A DNA stretch of 10,521 bases from Pseudomonadota bacterium. GTDB taxonomy: Bacteria > Pseudomonadota > Gammaproteobacteria > Xanthomonadales > Rhodanobacteraceae. The notes beneath the pieces are model-generated. The model made no database searches and was not told the DNA's origin. It worked only from the letters and a program-made list of their open reading frames with translations. Below, one piece after another: positions 1 through 6,386 of the stretch (positions within the stretch are counted from its first letter, which is position 1; every line of letters starts with the position of its first letter). Made by a program: the position numbers and the translations under genes. The stretch is taken from positions 1-10,521 of the forward strand of contig JAJYMF010000446.1 of assembly GCA_021787175.1 (NCBI GenBank), given 5' to 3'.

Positions 1-1
1 C

Positions 2-1336
2 GAGATGGCGCGCGCGCGCGCCGCCCGGCTCGCTGCCGAGCTGGCCGAACTGACGCCGCAGCTGGCGGCGATCGAGGCGCAGGCGCGCGAGGCGCGGGCG
101 CGTCTGGATACCGCCGTCGGCCTGATGGGCGATCACGAGCAGCAGCGGCACGCGCTGGAGTCCGAACGGCGCGCGCTGCTCGAAGCGCGCGAAGAAGCGC
201 GGCTGAATGCCCGCGATGCCGTCGAGCAGGCGCAGCAGCTGGCGCTGACGCTGGAGTCGCGGCGCGCGGCTCTGGCCGGGCTGGAGCAGTCGCTGGCGCG
301 TCTGCAGGCGCAGCGCGAGCAGTTGCAGGCGCGTCTCGCGGAGGTCGTCGAGCAACTCGCGGGAAGCCACGATCCGGCTGCCGAGCTTGAGGCCGAGCGG
401 CAGACCTGCCTCGACCAGCGCCTGCTGGTGGATCGCCAGCTGGTCGAGGCGCGGCGCGTGCTGGAGGACTGCGACGCCGAGCTGCGCCGGCTCGAGCAGG
501 ATCGCCATGGCTGCGAGCTGCGGCTGGTGCAGCTGCGCGAGGCCAACGGCGAGCGGCGCCTGGCCGAGCAGGCTCTGCGTCTGCGCGCCGACCAGCTCAC
601 CGCGGCGATCGCCGAGGCCGGGCTCGATCTCGATACCCTGCTGGCCGAACTGCCGGCCGATGCGCTGCCCGAGACCGGCCGCCAGCAGCTGGCCGATCTG
701 GAGCAGAAGATCCGCCGCCTGGAGCCGGTCAACCTGGCCGCGATCCAGGAGCACGCCGAGCAGTCGCAGCGCAAGAACTACCTGGACGCGCAGCTGGCCG
801 ACCTCACCAGCGCCCTCGAGACCCTCGAGGGCGCGATCAGGAAGATCGACCGCGAAACCCGGCAGCGCTTCAAGGACACCTTCGATCGCGTCAACAGCGG
901 CCTGCAGGAACTGTTCCCGCGCCTGTTCGGCGGGGGGCACGCCTATCTCGAACTCACCGGCGAGGATCTGCTCGACGCCGGGGTGGCGATCATGGCGCGC
1001 CCGCCCGGCAAGCGCGTCAGCAACATCTCGCTGCTGTCGGGCGGCGAGAAGGCGATGACCGCGGTCGCGCTGGTGTTCGCGATCTTCCAGCTCAACCCGG
1101 CGCCGTTCTGCATCCTCGACGAGGTGGACGCGCCGCTGGACGAGGCCAACATCGGCCGCTTCTCGAAGATGGTGCTGGAGATGAGCGAACGCGTGCAGTT
1201 CCTGTTCGTCACCCACAACAAGGGCACCATGGAGGCCGCGCGCCAGCTCTGCGGCGTGACCATGCGCGAGCCCGGCGTGTCGCGGCTGGTGCAGGTGGAC
1301 CTCGAGGAAGCGGCTAAACTCGCGGGCGCCGCCTGA
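2..1336 (+). CDS. smc: Chromosome partition protein SMC, C-terminal part (5' end outside window)
   Basis: SMC is the ATPase that compacts and helps segregate the chromosome as a dimer with ScpA/ScpB. About 444 C-terminal residues are present, and the frame is open to the left edge, so the ATG at 5 is internal. Counting from that ATG, residues 1-240 are Ala/Glu/Arg/Leu-rich heptad-like coiled coil, the returning arm of the SMC rod. The C-terminal head follows: the ABC signature LSGGEKAMTA at about 344-353, Walker B FCILDEVDAPLD at about 368-379 with the catalytic Glu, and an H-loop-like FVTHNK at about 401-406. The Walker A half of the ATPase would lie upstream, outside the window. The spacing to zipA (14 bp) suggests co-transcription, as in other gammaproteobacteria. 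The head motifs make the identity essentially certain; MukB does not carry this Walker B context. Confidence 0.97.
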   Translation, partial: EMARARAARLAAELAELTPQLAAIEAQAREARARLDTAVGLMGDHEQQRHALESERRALLEAREEARLNARDAVEQAQQLALTLESRRAALAGLEQSLARLQAQREQLQARLAEVVEQLAGSHDPAAELEAERQTCLDQRLLVDRQLVEARRVLEDCDAELRRLEQDRHGCELRLVQLREANGERRLAEQALRLRADQLTAAIAEAGLDLDTLLAELPADALPETGRQQLADLEQKIRRLEPVNLAAIQEHAEQSQRKNYLDAQLADLTSALETLEGAIRKIDRETRQRFKDTFDRVNSGLQELFPRLFGGGHAYLELTGEDLLDAGVAIMARPPGKRVSNISLLSGGEKAMTAVALVFAIFQLNPAPFCILDEVDAPLDEANIGRFSKMVLEMSERVQFLFVTHNKGTMEAARQLCGVTMREPGVSRLVQVDLEEAAKLAGAA

Positions 1337-1340
1337 GCAC

Positions 1341-1345
1341 GGAGA
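1341..1345 (+). promoter_or_regulatory. Ribosome binding site of zipA
   Basis: GGAGA lies 5 nt before the zipA ATG and just after the smc stop codon. It fixes the zipA start at 1351 and fits an smc-zipA transcript. Confidence 0.7.
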
Positions 1346-1350
1346 ATCGC

Positions 1351-2163
1351 ATGGGCTCCTGGAATCCCGCCATCGGTCTGCCGCTGATCCTGGTCAGCCT
1401 GGTGGGCCTGGCGCTGATCTATTTCTTCGGCCGGCCGCGGGCTCCGGGGCAGGGACGTCGCATCGTCTTCGGAAACCGCGACGCCGATGCGCGCGTCGAA
1501 CCGACGCTGGACACGCTGGATGCACAGTCCGCGGCGGAGGGCGCCGCCGGCGAGCCGCAGCCACGACAGTCCGAGTTCGACGGACTCGACGCCGAACTGC
1601 AGCGCCTTGGGCAAACCTTGAAAAGCGAACGCAACGGTAGCGACTCCGCGCATTCGCCTGCTTCCGCGCCATCGTCCGCCCACGAGCTGCGCGGCCGACG
1701 CCCGGGCGACAAGCCGATCGAACGCATCGTGTCGCTGTTCGTCGCCGCGCGCGAAGGCCGCAGCTTCCGCGGCACCGACCTGCTGGTGGCGACCGAGAAG
1801 GTCGGTCTCGAATACGGCGACATGGGCATCTTCCATCGCCTGGTCGACAACCGCCCCGACCTCGGACCGGTGTTCAGCGTCGCCAACATGGTCAAGCCCG
1901 GGCGCTTCGACCTGCGCGCGATCGAGCGCCTGGAGACTGCCGGCCTGGGTTTCTTCATGACCCTGCCGGGGCCGCTGCCGGCGCTGGACGCCTGGGACGC
2001 CATGCTGCCCGCCGCGCAGCGTCTGGCCGAACTGCTCGACGGCCTGCTGCTCGACGAGGAGCGCAACGCGCTCGGCCGCCAGCGCATCGCCCATATCCGC
2101 GACGAGCTGCGCGGCTGGGATCGGCGCCAGGAAGGCGAGGAAGTCCGCTTCGGCCCGCGCTGA
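1351..2163 (+). CDS. zipA: Cell division protein ZipA
   Basis: ZipA is the inner-membrane bitopic protein that tethers FtsZ protofilaments to the membrane early in division. The 270-residue product has the expected architecture. Residues 8-26 form one hydrophobic N-terminal membrane segment (GLPLILVSLVGLALIYFF), followed by a basic patch (GRPRAPGQGRR). A low-complexity charged and Ala/Ser/Pro-rich linker runs from about 40 to 120. A globular FtsZ-binding domain spans about 122-256, with family-typical stretches such as EKVGLEYGDMGIFHRL, FSVANMVKPG and GLGFFMTLPGP. The length is a little under the E. coli protein because the linker is short. The ATG has a GGAGA site 5 nt upstream and follows smc closely. 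The commonly linked ligA is absent downstream. Identity rests on architecture and domain motifs; ZipA linkers are too variable to help. Confidence 0.93.
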   Translation: MGSWNPAIGLPLILVSLVGLALIYFFGRPRAPGQGRRIVFGNRDADARVEPTLDTLDAQSAAEGAAGEPQPRQSEFDGLDAELQRLGQTLKSERNGSDSAHSPASAPSSAHELRGRRPGDKPIERIVSLFVAAREGRSFRGTDLLVATEKVGLEYGDMGIFHRLVDNRPDLGPVFSVANMVKPGRFDLRAIERLETAGLGFFMTLPGPLPALDAWDAMLPAAQRLAELLDGLLLDEERNALGRQRIAHIRDELRGWDRRQEGEEVRFGPR

Positions 2164-2260
2164 GCGCAGTCAGCGCCGCCGAAGCGATCGCAAAACCGGT
2201 CTGCCGCGCTGCCCGACCCGCCACGCGGGGCGGCGAGGGCGTCAGCATCGACAGACCCGC

Positions 2261-2266
2261 GAGGAG
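2261..2266 (+). promoter_or_regulatory. RBS deciding the GTG start of the PaiB-family gene
   Basis: GAGGAG with a 7-nt spacer precedes the GTG at 2274. No suitable ATG lies nearby in frame, so this site selects the GTG start. Confidence 0.7.
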
Positions 2267-2273
2267 TCGCTCC

Positions 2274-2924
2274 GTGTACCTGCCGCCCGCCTTTCGCGAA
2301 GACCGCCTCGAAGTCCTGCACGCCGCCGTGCGCGAACTGGCCTTCGCCAGCCTGGTGACGCACGGCGCCGAAGGCCTCGAGGCCAGCCACATTCCGCTGC
2401 ATCTGCTGCCGCAGCCGGCGCCGCTGGGCAGCCTGATCGGACACGTCGCCCGTGCCAACCCGCAGTGGCGGGCGGCACGGTCGCCGCGGCCGGCACTGGC
2501 GATCTTTCTCGGCCCGCACGCTTACGTCTCGCCCGACTGGTATCCGAACAAGCACACGACGGGCCAGGACGTGCCCACCTGGAACTATATCGCGGTGCAC
2601 GCGCACGGCACGCTGGAACTGATCGAGGACCCGGGCGAGGTACGCGCCATGCTCGACCAGCTGACCGCGCAGCACGAGGCCGGGCGGCCGCGCCCGTGGA
2701 AGGTCAGCGACGCGCCCGCCGATTACATCGACCAGCAGCAGCGGCACATCGTCGGCCTGCGCCTGACGATCACGCGGCTGGAGGGCAAGTGGAAGCTCAG
2801 CCAGAACCGCGCCGCGGCCGACCGCGAGGGCGCGCGCGCCGGTCTTGCGGCGTCGGCCCGTGAGCGCGAGCGCGCAGTGGCTGCGGCGATGGCAGAGGTG
2901 AACGATCCCGGCAACGGACGCTGA
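2274..2924 (+). CDS. FMN-binding PaiB-family protein (putative transcriptional regulator)
   Basis: The 216-residue product matches the PaiB/FMN_bind_2 family, a split-barrel flavin-reductase-like fold. The family is named after Bacillus PaiB, described as a negative regulator of sporulation and degradative enzymes; most proteobacterial members are uncharacterised. Family-typical blocks in order: MYLPPAF at the N-terminus, ASHIPLHLL (37-45), GHVARANPQW (56-65), FLGPHAYVSPDWYPNK (78-93), VPTWNYIAVHAHG (100-112) and the C-terminal GKWKLSQNR (171-179). The start is GTG at 2274, supported by GAGGAG at 2261-2266, 7 nt upstream, and by the conserved MYLPPAF beginning there. Residues after 180 are an Arg/Ala/Glu-rich helical tail. 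No paiA acetyltransferase neighbour is visible. Its role here is unknown. The stop lies 7 bp from the convergent TetR stop. Confidence 0.88.
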   Translation: MYLPPAFREDRLEVLHAAVRELAFASLVTHGAEGLEASHIPLHLLPQPAPLGSLIGHVARANPQWRAARSPRPALAIFLGPHAYVSPDWYPNKHTTGQDVPTWNYIAVHAHGTLELIEDPGEVRAMLDQLTAQHEAGRPRPWKVSDAPADYIDQQQRHIVGLRLTITRLEGKWKLSQNRAAADREGARAGLAASARERERAVAAAMAEVNDPGNGR

Positions 2925-2931
2925 TCGGCCT

Positions 2932-3564
2932 TCAGGCGCGATACGCCCCCGCAAGGCCGGTCAGATGCGCGCGCTCGGCCTCGCGCAGATACGGCGCCAG
3001 CAGCAGCATCACCTGATGGATGCCGCGCGCCAGCCGCTGCGGCTGCTCGCGCGTGGCACCATGGCGCACGGCGTCGTAGTCCAGCCAGAAGGTGGCGATC
3101 AGCAGAATGCTCTCCACCAGCGCCTCGATCTCGCTGCTGCTGGCGCGCATCGCGCCGCTCTCGACCAGGCCGTGCAGCACCTGGCGCGCGGCGCCGGCGG
3201 CGCGTTCCAGCACGCGCCCGAAACGCAGCCGCAGCGTGCGGTTGCGGGCGAGGATGTCGACCAGATCGCGGTACAGGAAACGGAAGTCCCACATGCACTC
3301 GAACACTAGGTGCAGCTGCAGCCACACGTCTTCGAGATCGGGCAGACGCTGCTGCGGCGCCGTCAGCGCCTCGTCCATGCGCTGCTCGTAGCGCGCGAAC
3401 AGCTGCCCGACGATGTCGTCCTTGTTGCGGAAGTGGTAGTACAGGTTGCCGGGGCTGATGCCCAGTTCGTCGGCGATGTGGTTGGTGGTGACGTTGGGCT
3501 CGCCCGCGGCATTGAACATCGCGAGGCTGGTTTCGAGGATGCGCTCGCGCGTCCGCCGGGCCAT
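2932..3564 (-). CDS. TetR/AcrR-family transcriptional regulator
   Basis: The 210-residue product is a standard TetR-length repressor. Residues 1-50 form the DNA-binding domain: MARRTRERILETSLAMFN (helix 1), NVTTNHIADELGISPGNLYYHF (the helix-turn-helix, about 24-45), then RNKDDIVGQLF. The rest is an all-helical ligand and dimerisation domain, with a tract FRFLYRDLVDILARN (94-108) common in a proteobacterial TetR subgroup. The frame stays open upstream to 3918, but that extension lies over the acyl-CoA-binding protein gene in another frame and reads as Arg-rich noise, so the ATG at 3564 is chosen. It begins 11 bp after the upstream acyl-CoA-binding gene's stop, so the two are likely one transcript. 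A ligand such as an acyl-CoA or fatty acid, and targets at the 3834-3979 promoters, are inferences from position. Confidence 0.92.
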   Translation of the reverse strand: MARRTRERILETSLAMFNAAGEPNVTTNHIADELGISPGNLYYHFRNKDDIVGQLFARYEQRMDEALTAPQQRLPDLEDVWLQLHLVFECMWDFRFLYRDLVDILARNRTLRLRFGRVLERAAGAARQVLHGLVESGAMRASSSEIEALVESILLIATFWLDYDAVRHGATREQPQRLARGIHQVMLLLAPYLREAERAHLTGLAGAYRA

Positions 3565-3575
3565 GGCGGCGCGGC

Positions 3576-3833
3576 TCAGGCGCCGAGCTTGCGCACCAGC
3601 TCGACGTACTTTTTCATCGCCTCGTCGGCGCTGGTGCCCTTGAGCTTGGCCCAGGCCTCGTACTTCGCGGTGCCGACGAAGTCGAAGAATCCCGGTTTGG
3701 GTCCGCTGACGTCGCCCTCGGCGCCCTGCTTGTAGAGCGCGTAAAGCTTGAGCAGGGTGTCGTTGTCGGGGCGCTCGGCCAGTTTCTTGACGTCTTCGGC
3801 AGCCTGCGCGAACTGGGTTTTGAGGTCGGCCAT
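3576..3833 (-). CDS. Acyl-CoA-binding protein (ACBP)
   Basis: ACBPs are small cytosolic four-helix proteins that bind medium- and long-chain acyl-CoA esters and deliver or buffer them. The 85-residue product has the family's usual size and motifs: LLKLYALYKQGAEGD (27-41) and KPGFFDFVGTAKYEAWAKLKG (46-66). Against bovine ACBP the ligand-contacting residues line up with a constant offset: Tyr28, Tyr31, Lys32, Lys54 and Tyr73 correspond to Tyr31, Tyr34, Lys35, Lys57 and Tyr76 here. The start MADLKTQF at 3833 is chosen over an extension to 3881 because that extension is basic, unlike the family, and would overlap the promoter. ACBPs are common in eukaryotes and patchy in bacteria. It heads a probable two-gene unit with the TetR gene and is divergent from the acyl-CoA reductase. 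Confidence 0.93.
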   Translation of the reverse strand: MADLKTQFAQAAEDVKKLAERPDNDTLLKLYALYKQGAEGDVSGPKPGFFDFVGTAKYEAWAKLKGTSADEAMKKYVELVRKLGA

Positions 3834-3871
3834 GACTTGCGTACGCCTGCGGTGATCGATGCTTGCGCGAG

Positions 3872-3900
3872 CTTGTAGCACGCGTCCCCGAGGGGGTCAA
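3872..3900 (-). promoter_or_regulatory. Candidate sigma70 promoter for the ACBP-TetR unit
   Basis: On the minus strand, TTGACC (plus 3895-3900, five of six matches to TTGACA) is followed by a 17-bp spacer and TACAAG (plus 3872-3877, four of six matches to TATAAT). Transcription would start about 30 nt before the ACBP ATG. The spacer contains a small CCCC/GGGG inverted repeat (plus 3886-3895) that could be part of an operator. This is a consensus match only. Confidence 0.5.
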
Positions 3901-3908
3901 CGCAGCGC

Positions 3909-3938
3909 TTGGCCGCATCGTCGAGGCGCGTCTATGCT
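3909..3938 (+). promoter_or_regulatory. Candidate sigma70 promoter for the fatty acyl-CoA reductase
   Basis: TTGGCC (3909-3914), an 18-bp spacer and TATGCT (3933-3938) each match four of six consensus bases. The predicted start would be about 35 nt before the ATG at 3980. The -35 box sits 8 bp from the -35 of the opposing ACBP promoter, so one bound repressor could block both. It is weaker than the ACBP candidate. Confidence 0.35.
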
Positions 3939-3968
3939 AGCCGCGACGCGCGCCGCGGACGGCACGGC

Positions 3969-3973
3969 AGGGG
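3969..3973 (+). promoter_or_regulatory. RBS deciding the start of the fatty acyl-CoA reductase
   Basis: AGGGG abuts the upstream ATG at 3974 with no spacer but lies 6 nt before the second ATG at 3980. The second ATG is therefore preferred, giving the N-terminus MSYFVTGATGFIG with the Rossmann motif close to the start, as in related reductases. Confidence 0.65.
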
Positions 3974-3979
3974 ATGCAC

Positions 3980-5974
3980 ATGAGCTATTTCGTCACCGGA
4001 GCCACGGGTTTCATCGGCCGTCACCTGCTGGAGCGGCTGCTGGCGCGCAAGGGCACCGTGTACTGCCTGGTGCGCAAGGGCTCGGAGGGCAAGTTCGAGG
4101 CGCTGCGTGAGCGCCTGCAGGCGGACAAGACCCGGCTCGTCGCGGTGCGCGGCGATCTGGGCGCCGCTCGGCTGGGCGTCTCGCCGGCGCAGCAGCGCGC
4201 GCTGAGAGGCAAGGTCCGGCACCTGTTCCACCTGGCCGCGATCTACGATCTCGCCGGCGACGCGGATGCGCAGTACGCCGCCAACGTCGACGGCACCCGC
4301 CACATGCTGGAGTTCGCCGACGTCGTGCATGCCGGCTGCGTGCATCACGTCAGTTCGGTCGCGGTCGCCGGTCTGTACCCCGGCGTGTTCCGCGAGGACA
4401 TGTTCGCCGAGGCCGAGGGCCTCGAGCATCCCTATTTCCGCACCAAGCACGAGGCCGAGCGCGTGGTGCGCGCTGAATGCTCGCGGCCGCTGCGCATCTA
4501 CCGCCCCGGCGTGGTGATCGGTCATTCGCGCAGCGGCGAGATCGACAAGATCGACGGCCCCTACTACTTCTTCCGCCTGATCAAGAAACTGCGCGAGACG
4601 CTGCCGCCGTGGATGCCGACCATCGGCCTCGAAGGCGGACGCATCAACATGGTGCCGGTCGACTGGGTGGCGTCCGCGCTGGATCACATCGCGCACAAGC
4701 CGAAACTCGACGACCACACCTTCCACCTGACCGATCCGGCGCCGCGGCGCATCGGCGAGGTGCTGAATCTGTTCGCCCGCGCCGGGCACGCGCCGCAGAT
4801 GAGCATGCGGCTGGATGCGCGCATGTTCGGCTTCATTCCGGGATCACTGCGCGCGGCGCTGGGCAATCTGCCGCCGGTGCGGCGCATGGCGCGGGCTCTG
4901 CTGCGCGATCTCGGCATTCCCGCCGAGGTGCTGCGCTTCGTCAATTATCCGACGCGCTTCGATTGCCGCGAGACCGAGCGCGCGCTGAAGGGCTCGGGCA
5001 TCGTGTTGCCGAAGCTCGACGACTACGCCTGGCGCCTGTGGGACTACTGGGAGCGCCATCTCGATCCCGATCTGTTCGTCGATCACTCGCTGGCCGGCAA
5101 GGTCAGGGACCGCGTGGTGCTGATCAGCGGCGGCTCGTCGGGCATCGGCAGGGCGGTGGCGCTCAAGGTCGCCGGTGCCGGTGCGCGGGTGGTGATCTGC
5201 GCGCGCGGCGAGGACGAGCTGGCCGCCACGAAGCAGGAGATCGAGGACGCCGGCGGACGCTGCTGGACCTATCGCGTCGATCTGGCCGACCCGGCGGCAG
5301 CGGACGCCTTCATCCGGCAGGTGCTGGCGGAACACGGCCAGGTCGACGTGCTGATCAACAACGCCGGGCGCTCGATCCGGCGCGCGATCGCTTCCAGCTA
5401 CGACCGTTTCCACGACTTCGAGCGCACCATGCAGCTCAATTACTTCGGTGCGCTGCGGCTGATCATGGGCGTGCTGCCGAGCATGGCCGAGCGCCACGGC
5501 GGCCACATCGTCAACATCTCCTCGATCGGCGTGCTGACCAACTCGCCGCGGTTCTCGGCCTATGTCGCCTCCAAGGCGGCGCTGGACGCCTTCTCGCGCT
5601 GCGCGCAGGCCGAGTTCTCCGACCAGGGCGTCAGCTTCACCACCATCAACATGCCGCTGGTGAAGACGCCGATGATCGCGCCGACCAAGATCTACGAGTC
5701 GGTACCGACGCTGACGCCCGAGGAAGCCGCCGAGATGGTGGCGCAGGCGATCGTCGAGCGTCCGGTGCGGGTGGCGACGCGGCTCGGCACCTTCGCGCAG
5801 ATTCTCTACGCGCTGGCGCCGCGGGCCTACGAGATCATCATCAACTCGGCGTTCCGACTGTTTCCCGATTCGCCGGCCGCCAAGGGCATCAAGGGCATGC
5901 GCGAGGCGCTGACCCAGCAGCCCACCAGCGAACAGATCGCCTTCGCGGCGCTGATGCGCGGGGTGCATTGGTAG
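3980..5974 (+). CDS. Two-domain fatty acyl-CoA reductase (probably alcohol-forming, Marinobacter FAR type)
   Basis: Two short-chain dehydrogenase/reductase units lie in one 664-residue chain. The N-terminal unit (1 to about 365) is an extended SDR of the male-sterility/NAD_binding_4 type. It has the Rossmann motif TGATGFIG at 6-13, HLFHLAAIYD at 81-90, a YFRTK active site (Tyr152, Lys156) and RIYRPGVVIGHS at 172-183. The C-terminal unit (about 375-664) is a classical SDR with SGGSSGIG at 383-390, NNAG at 460-463, NISS near 512-515, YVASK (Tyr528, Lys532) and MPLVKTPMIAPT at 558-569. Length, order and many blocks match, as I recall it, the Marinobacter FAR Maqu_2220 (about 661 residues), which reduces acyl-CoA or acyl-ACP with NADPH through the aldehyde to the alcohol. 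In that family the C-terminal unit resembles Acr1 (acyl-CoA to aldehyde) and the N-terminal unit is thought to finish the reduction. No membrane segment is evident. Substrate chain length is not readable. The divergent ACBP gene fits an acyl-CoA supply role. Confidence 0.9.
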   Translation: MSYFVTGATGFIGRHLLERLLARKGTVYCLVRKGSEGKFEALRERLQADKTRLVAVRGDLGAARLGVSPAQQRALRGKVRHLFHLAAIYDLAGDADAQYAANVDGTRHMLEFADVVHAGCVHHVSSVAVAGLYPGVFREDMFAEAEGLEHPYFRTKHEAERVVRAECSRPLRIYRPGVVIGHSRSGEIDKIDGPYYFFRLIKKLRETLPPWMPTIGLEGGRINMVPVDWVASALDHIAHKPKLDDHTFHLTDPAPRRIGEVLNLFARAGHAPQMSMRLDARMFGFIPGSLRAALGNLPPVRRMARALLRDLGIPAEVLRFVNYPTRFDCRETERALKGSGIVLPKLDDYAWRLWDYWERHLDPDLFVDHSLAGKVRDRVVLISGGSSGIGRAVALKVAGAGARVVICARGEDELAATKQEIEDAGGRCWTYRVDLADPAAADAFIRQVLAEHGQVDVLINNAGRSIRRAIASSYDRFHDFERTMQLNYFGALRLIMGVLPSMAERHGGHIVNISSIGVLTNSPRFSAYVASKAALDAFSRCAQAEFSDQGVSFTTINMPLVKTPMIAPTKIYESVPTLTPEEAAEMVAQAIVERPVRVATRLGTFAQILYALAPRAYEIIINSAFRLFPDSPAAKGIKGMREALTQQPTSEQIAFAALMRGVHW

Positions 5975-6050
5975 CCGGTTGGCAGCGGAGGCACGCTGCG
6001 CGTGGTGCTGTCGTTGGAGAACTTCAGCTCGGCTGAGGCACCTGCATCTG

Positions 6051-6172
6051 TTGTCATCCTGAGCGCAGCGAAGGAACTGCGCAGCGGAGCATCTGTCTAC
6101 CGCCGAGCGGAACCAAACGGCGTGCCGATGGCGCAGCTGAAGTCAGATCCTTCGCGTTGCTCAGGATGACAA
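6051..6172. repeat. REP-like inverted-repeat element
   Basis: The 25-bp left arm (6051-6075), beginning TTGTCATCCTGAGC and ending GCGAAGGA, is repeated in inverted orientation at 6148-6172 with 22 of 25 positions matching. The arms enclose 72 bp. The core CATCCTGAGC..GCGAAGGA resembles a dispersed intergenic repeat seen in many bacterial genomes, whose translation gives the familiar spurious peptide VILSxAKDL; here the minus strand reads FVILSNAKDL. No terminal target duplication is obvious. It is probably a non-autonomous REP/REPIN-type pair. No transposase is present in the window. Confidence 0.65.
6102..6134. repeat. 33-bp direct repeat, copy 1
   Basis: This 33-bp unit, starting GCCGAGCGGAACC and ending GCCGATGGCGC, is identical to 6205-6237, 103 bp downstream. 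Copy 1 lies between the arms of the inverted-repeat element. Confidence 0.85.
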
Positions 6173-6204
6173 AGCAGGAAGTGCGCGCAACGCCCGCCGC
6201 TGCA

Positions 6205-6237
6205 GCCGAGCGGAACCAAACGGCGTGCCGATGGCGC
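6205..6237. repeat. 33-bp direct repeat, copy 2
   Basis: This copy is exactly identical to 6102-6134. The sequence after it (6238-6284) is loosely similar to what follows copy 1, including CTTCGC and a terminal GATGACAAA (6276-6284; copy 1 equivalent 6165-6173). It looks like a decayed partial duplication of the right half of the element. Confidence 0.8.
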
Positions 6238-6310
6238 CATCGAAGCGCGCTGCTTCGCTGTCGTTGACTCCATTCGATGACAAACCGGCGCGGCGCGCGC
6301 CGCACGTGCA

Positions 6311-6386
6311 TAACAAAAGAGAGAAAAAGGCCCGTCGGTCGAGTGGCAGGGGAGGGATCTGCCAGCACGGGATGACCGACGGGCCT
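6311..6386 (-). terminator. Rho-independent terminator of the phasin gene
   Basis: A perfect 13-bp inverted repeat pairs 6328-6340 with 6374-6386 (AGGCCCGTCGGTC and its complement). The 33-nt loop carries its own perfect 6-bp stem, TGGCAG (6344-6349) with CTGCCA (6359-6364). Read on the minus strand, the outer stem runs straight into TTTTTCTCTCTTTTGTTA, a U-rich tail. It starts about 58 nt after the phasin stop codon. Confidence 0.85.

Noticed and set aside
1419..2954. A 511-codon minus-strand frame opposite zipA and the PaiB-family gene.
   Set aside because: It is antisense to two genes with clear domains, Arg/Ser-rich, and has no domain resemblance.
2932..3918. A TetR gene extended to 328 residues.
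   Set aside because: The added N-terminal part overlaps the ACBP gene in another frame and is Arg/Gln-rich noise. The TetR family begins at or near the ATG at 3564.
3974..3979. The first ATG of the fatty acyl-CoA reductase as the start.
   Set aside because: It abuts the AGGGG ribosome site with no spacer. The ATG at 3980 has correct spacing and matches the N-terminus of the family.
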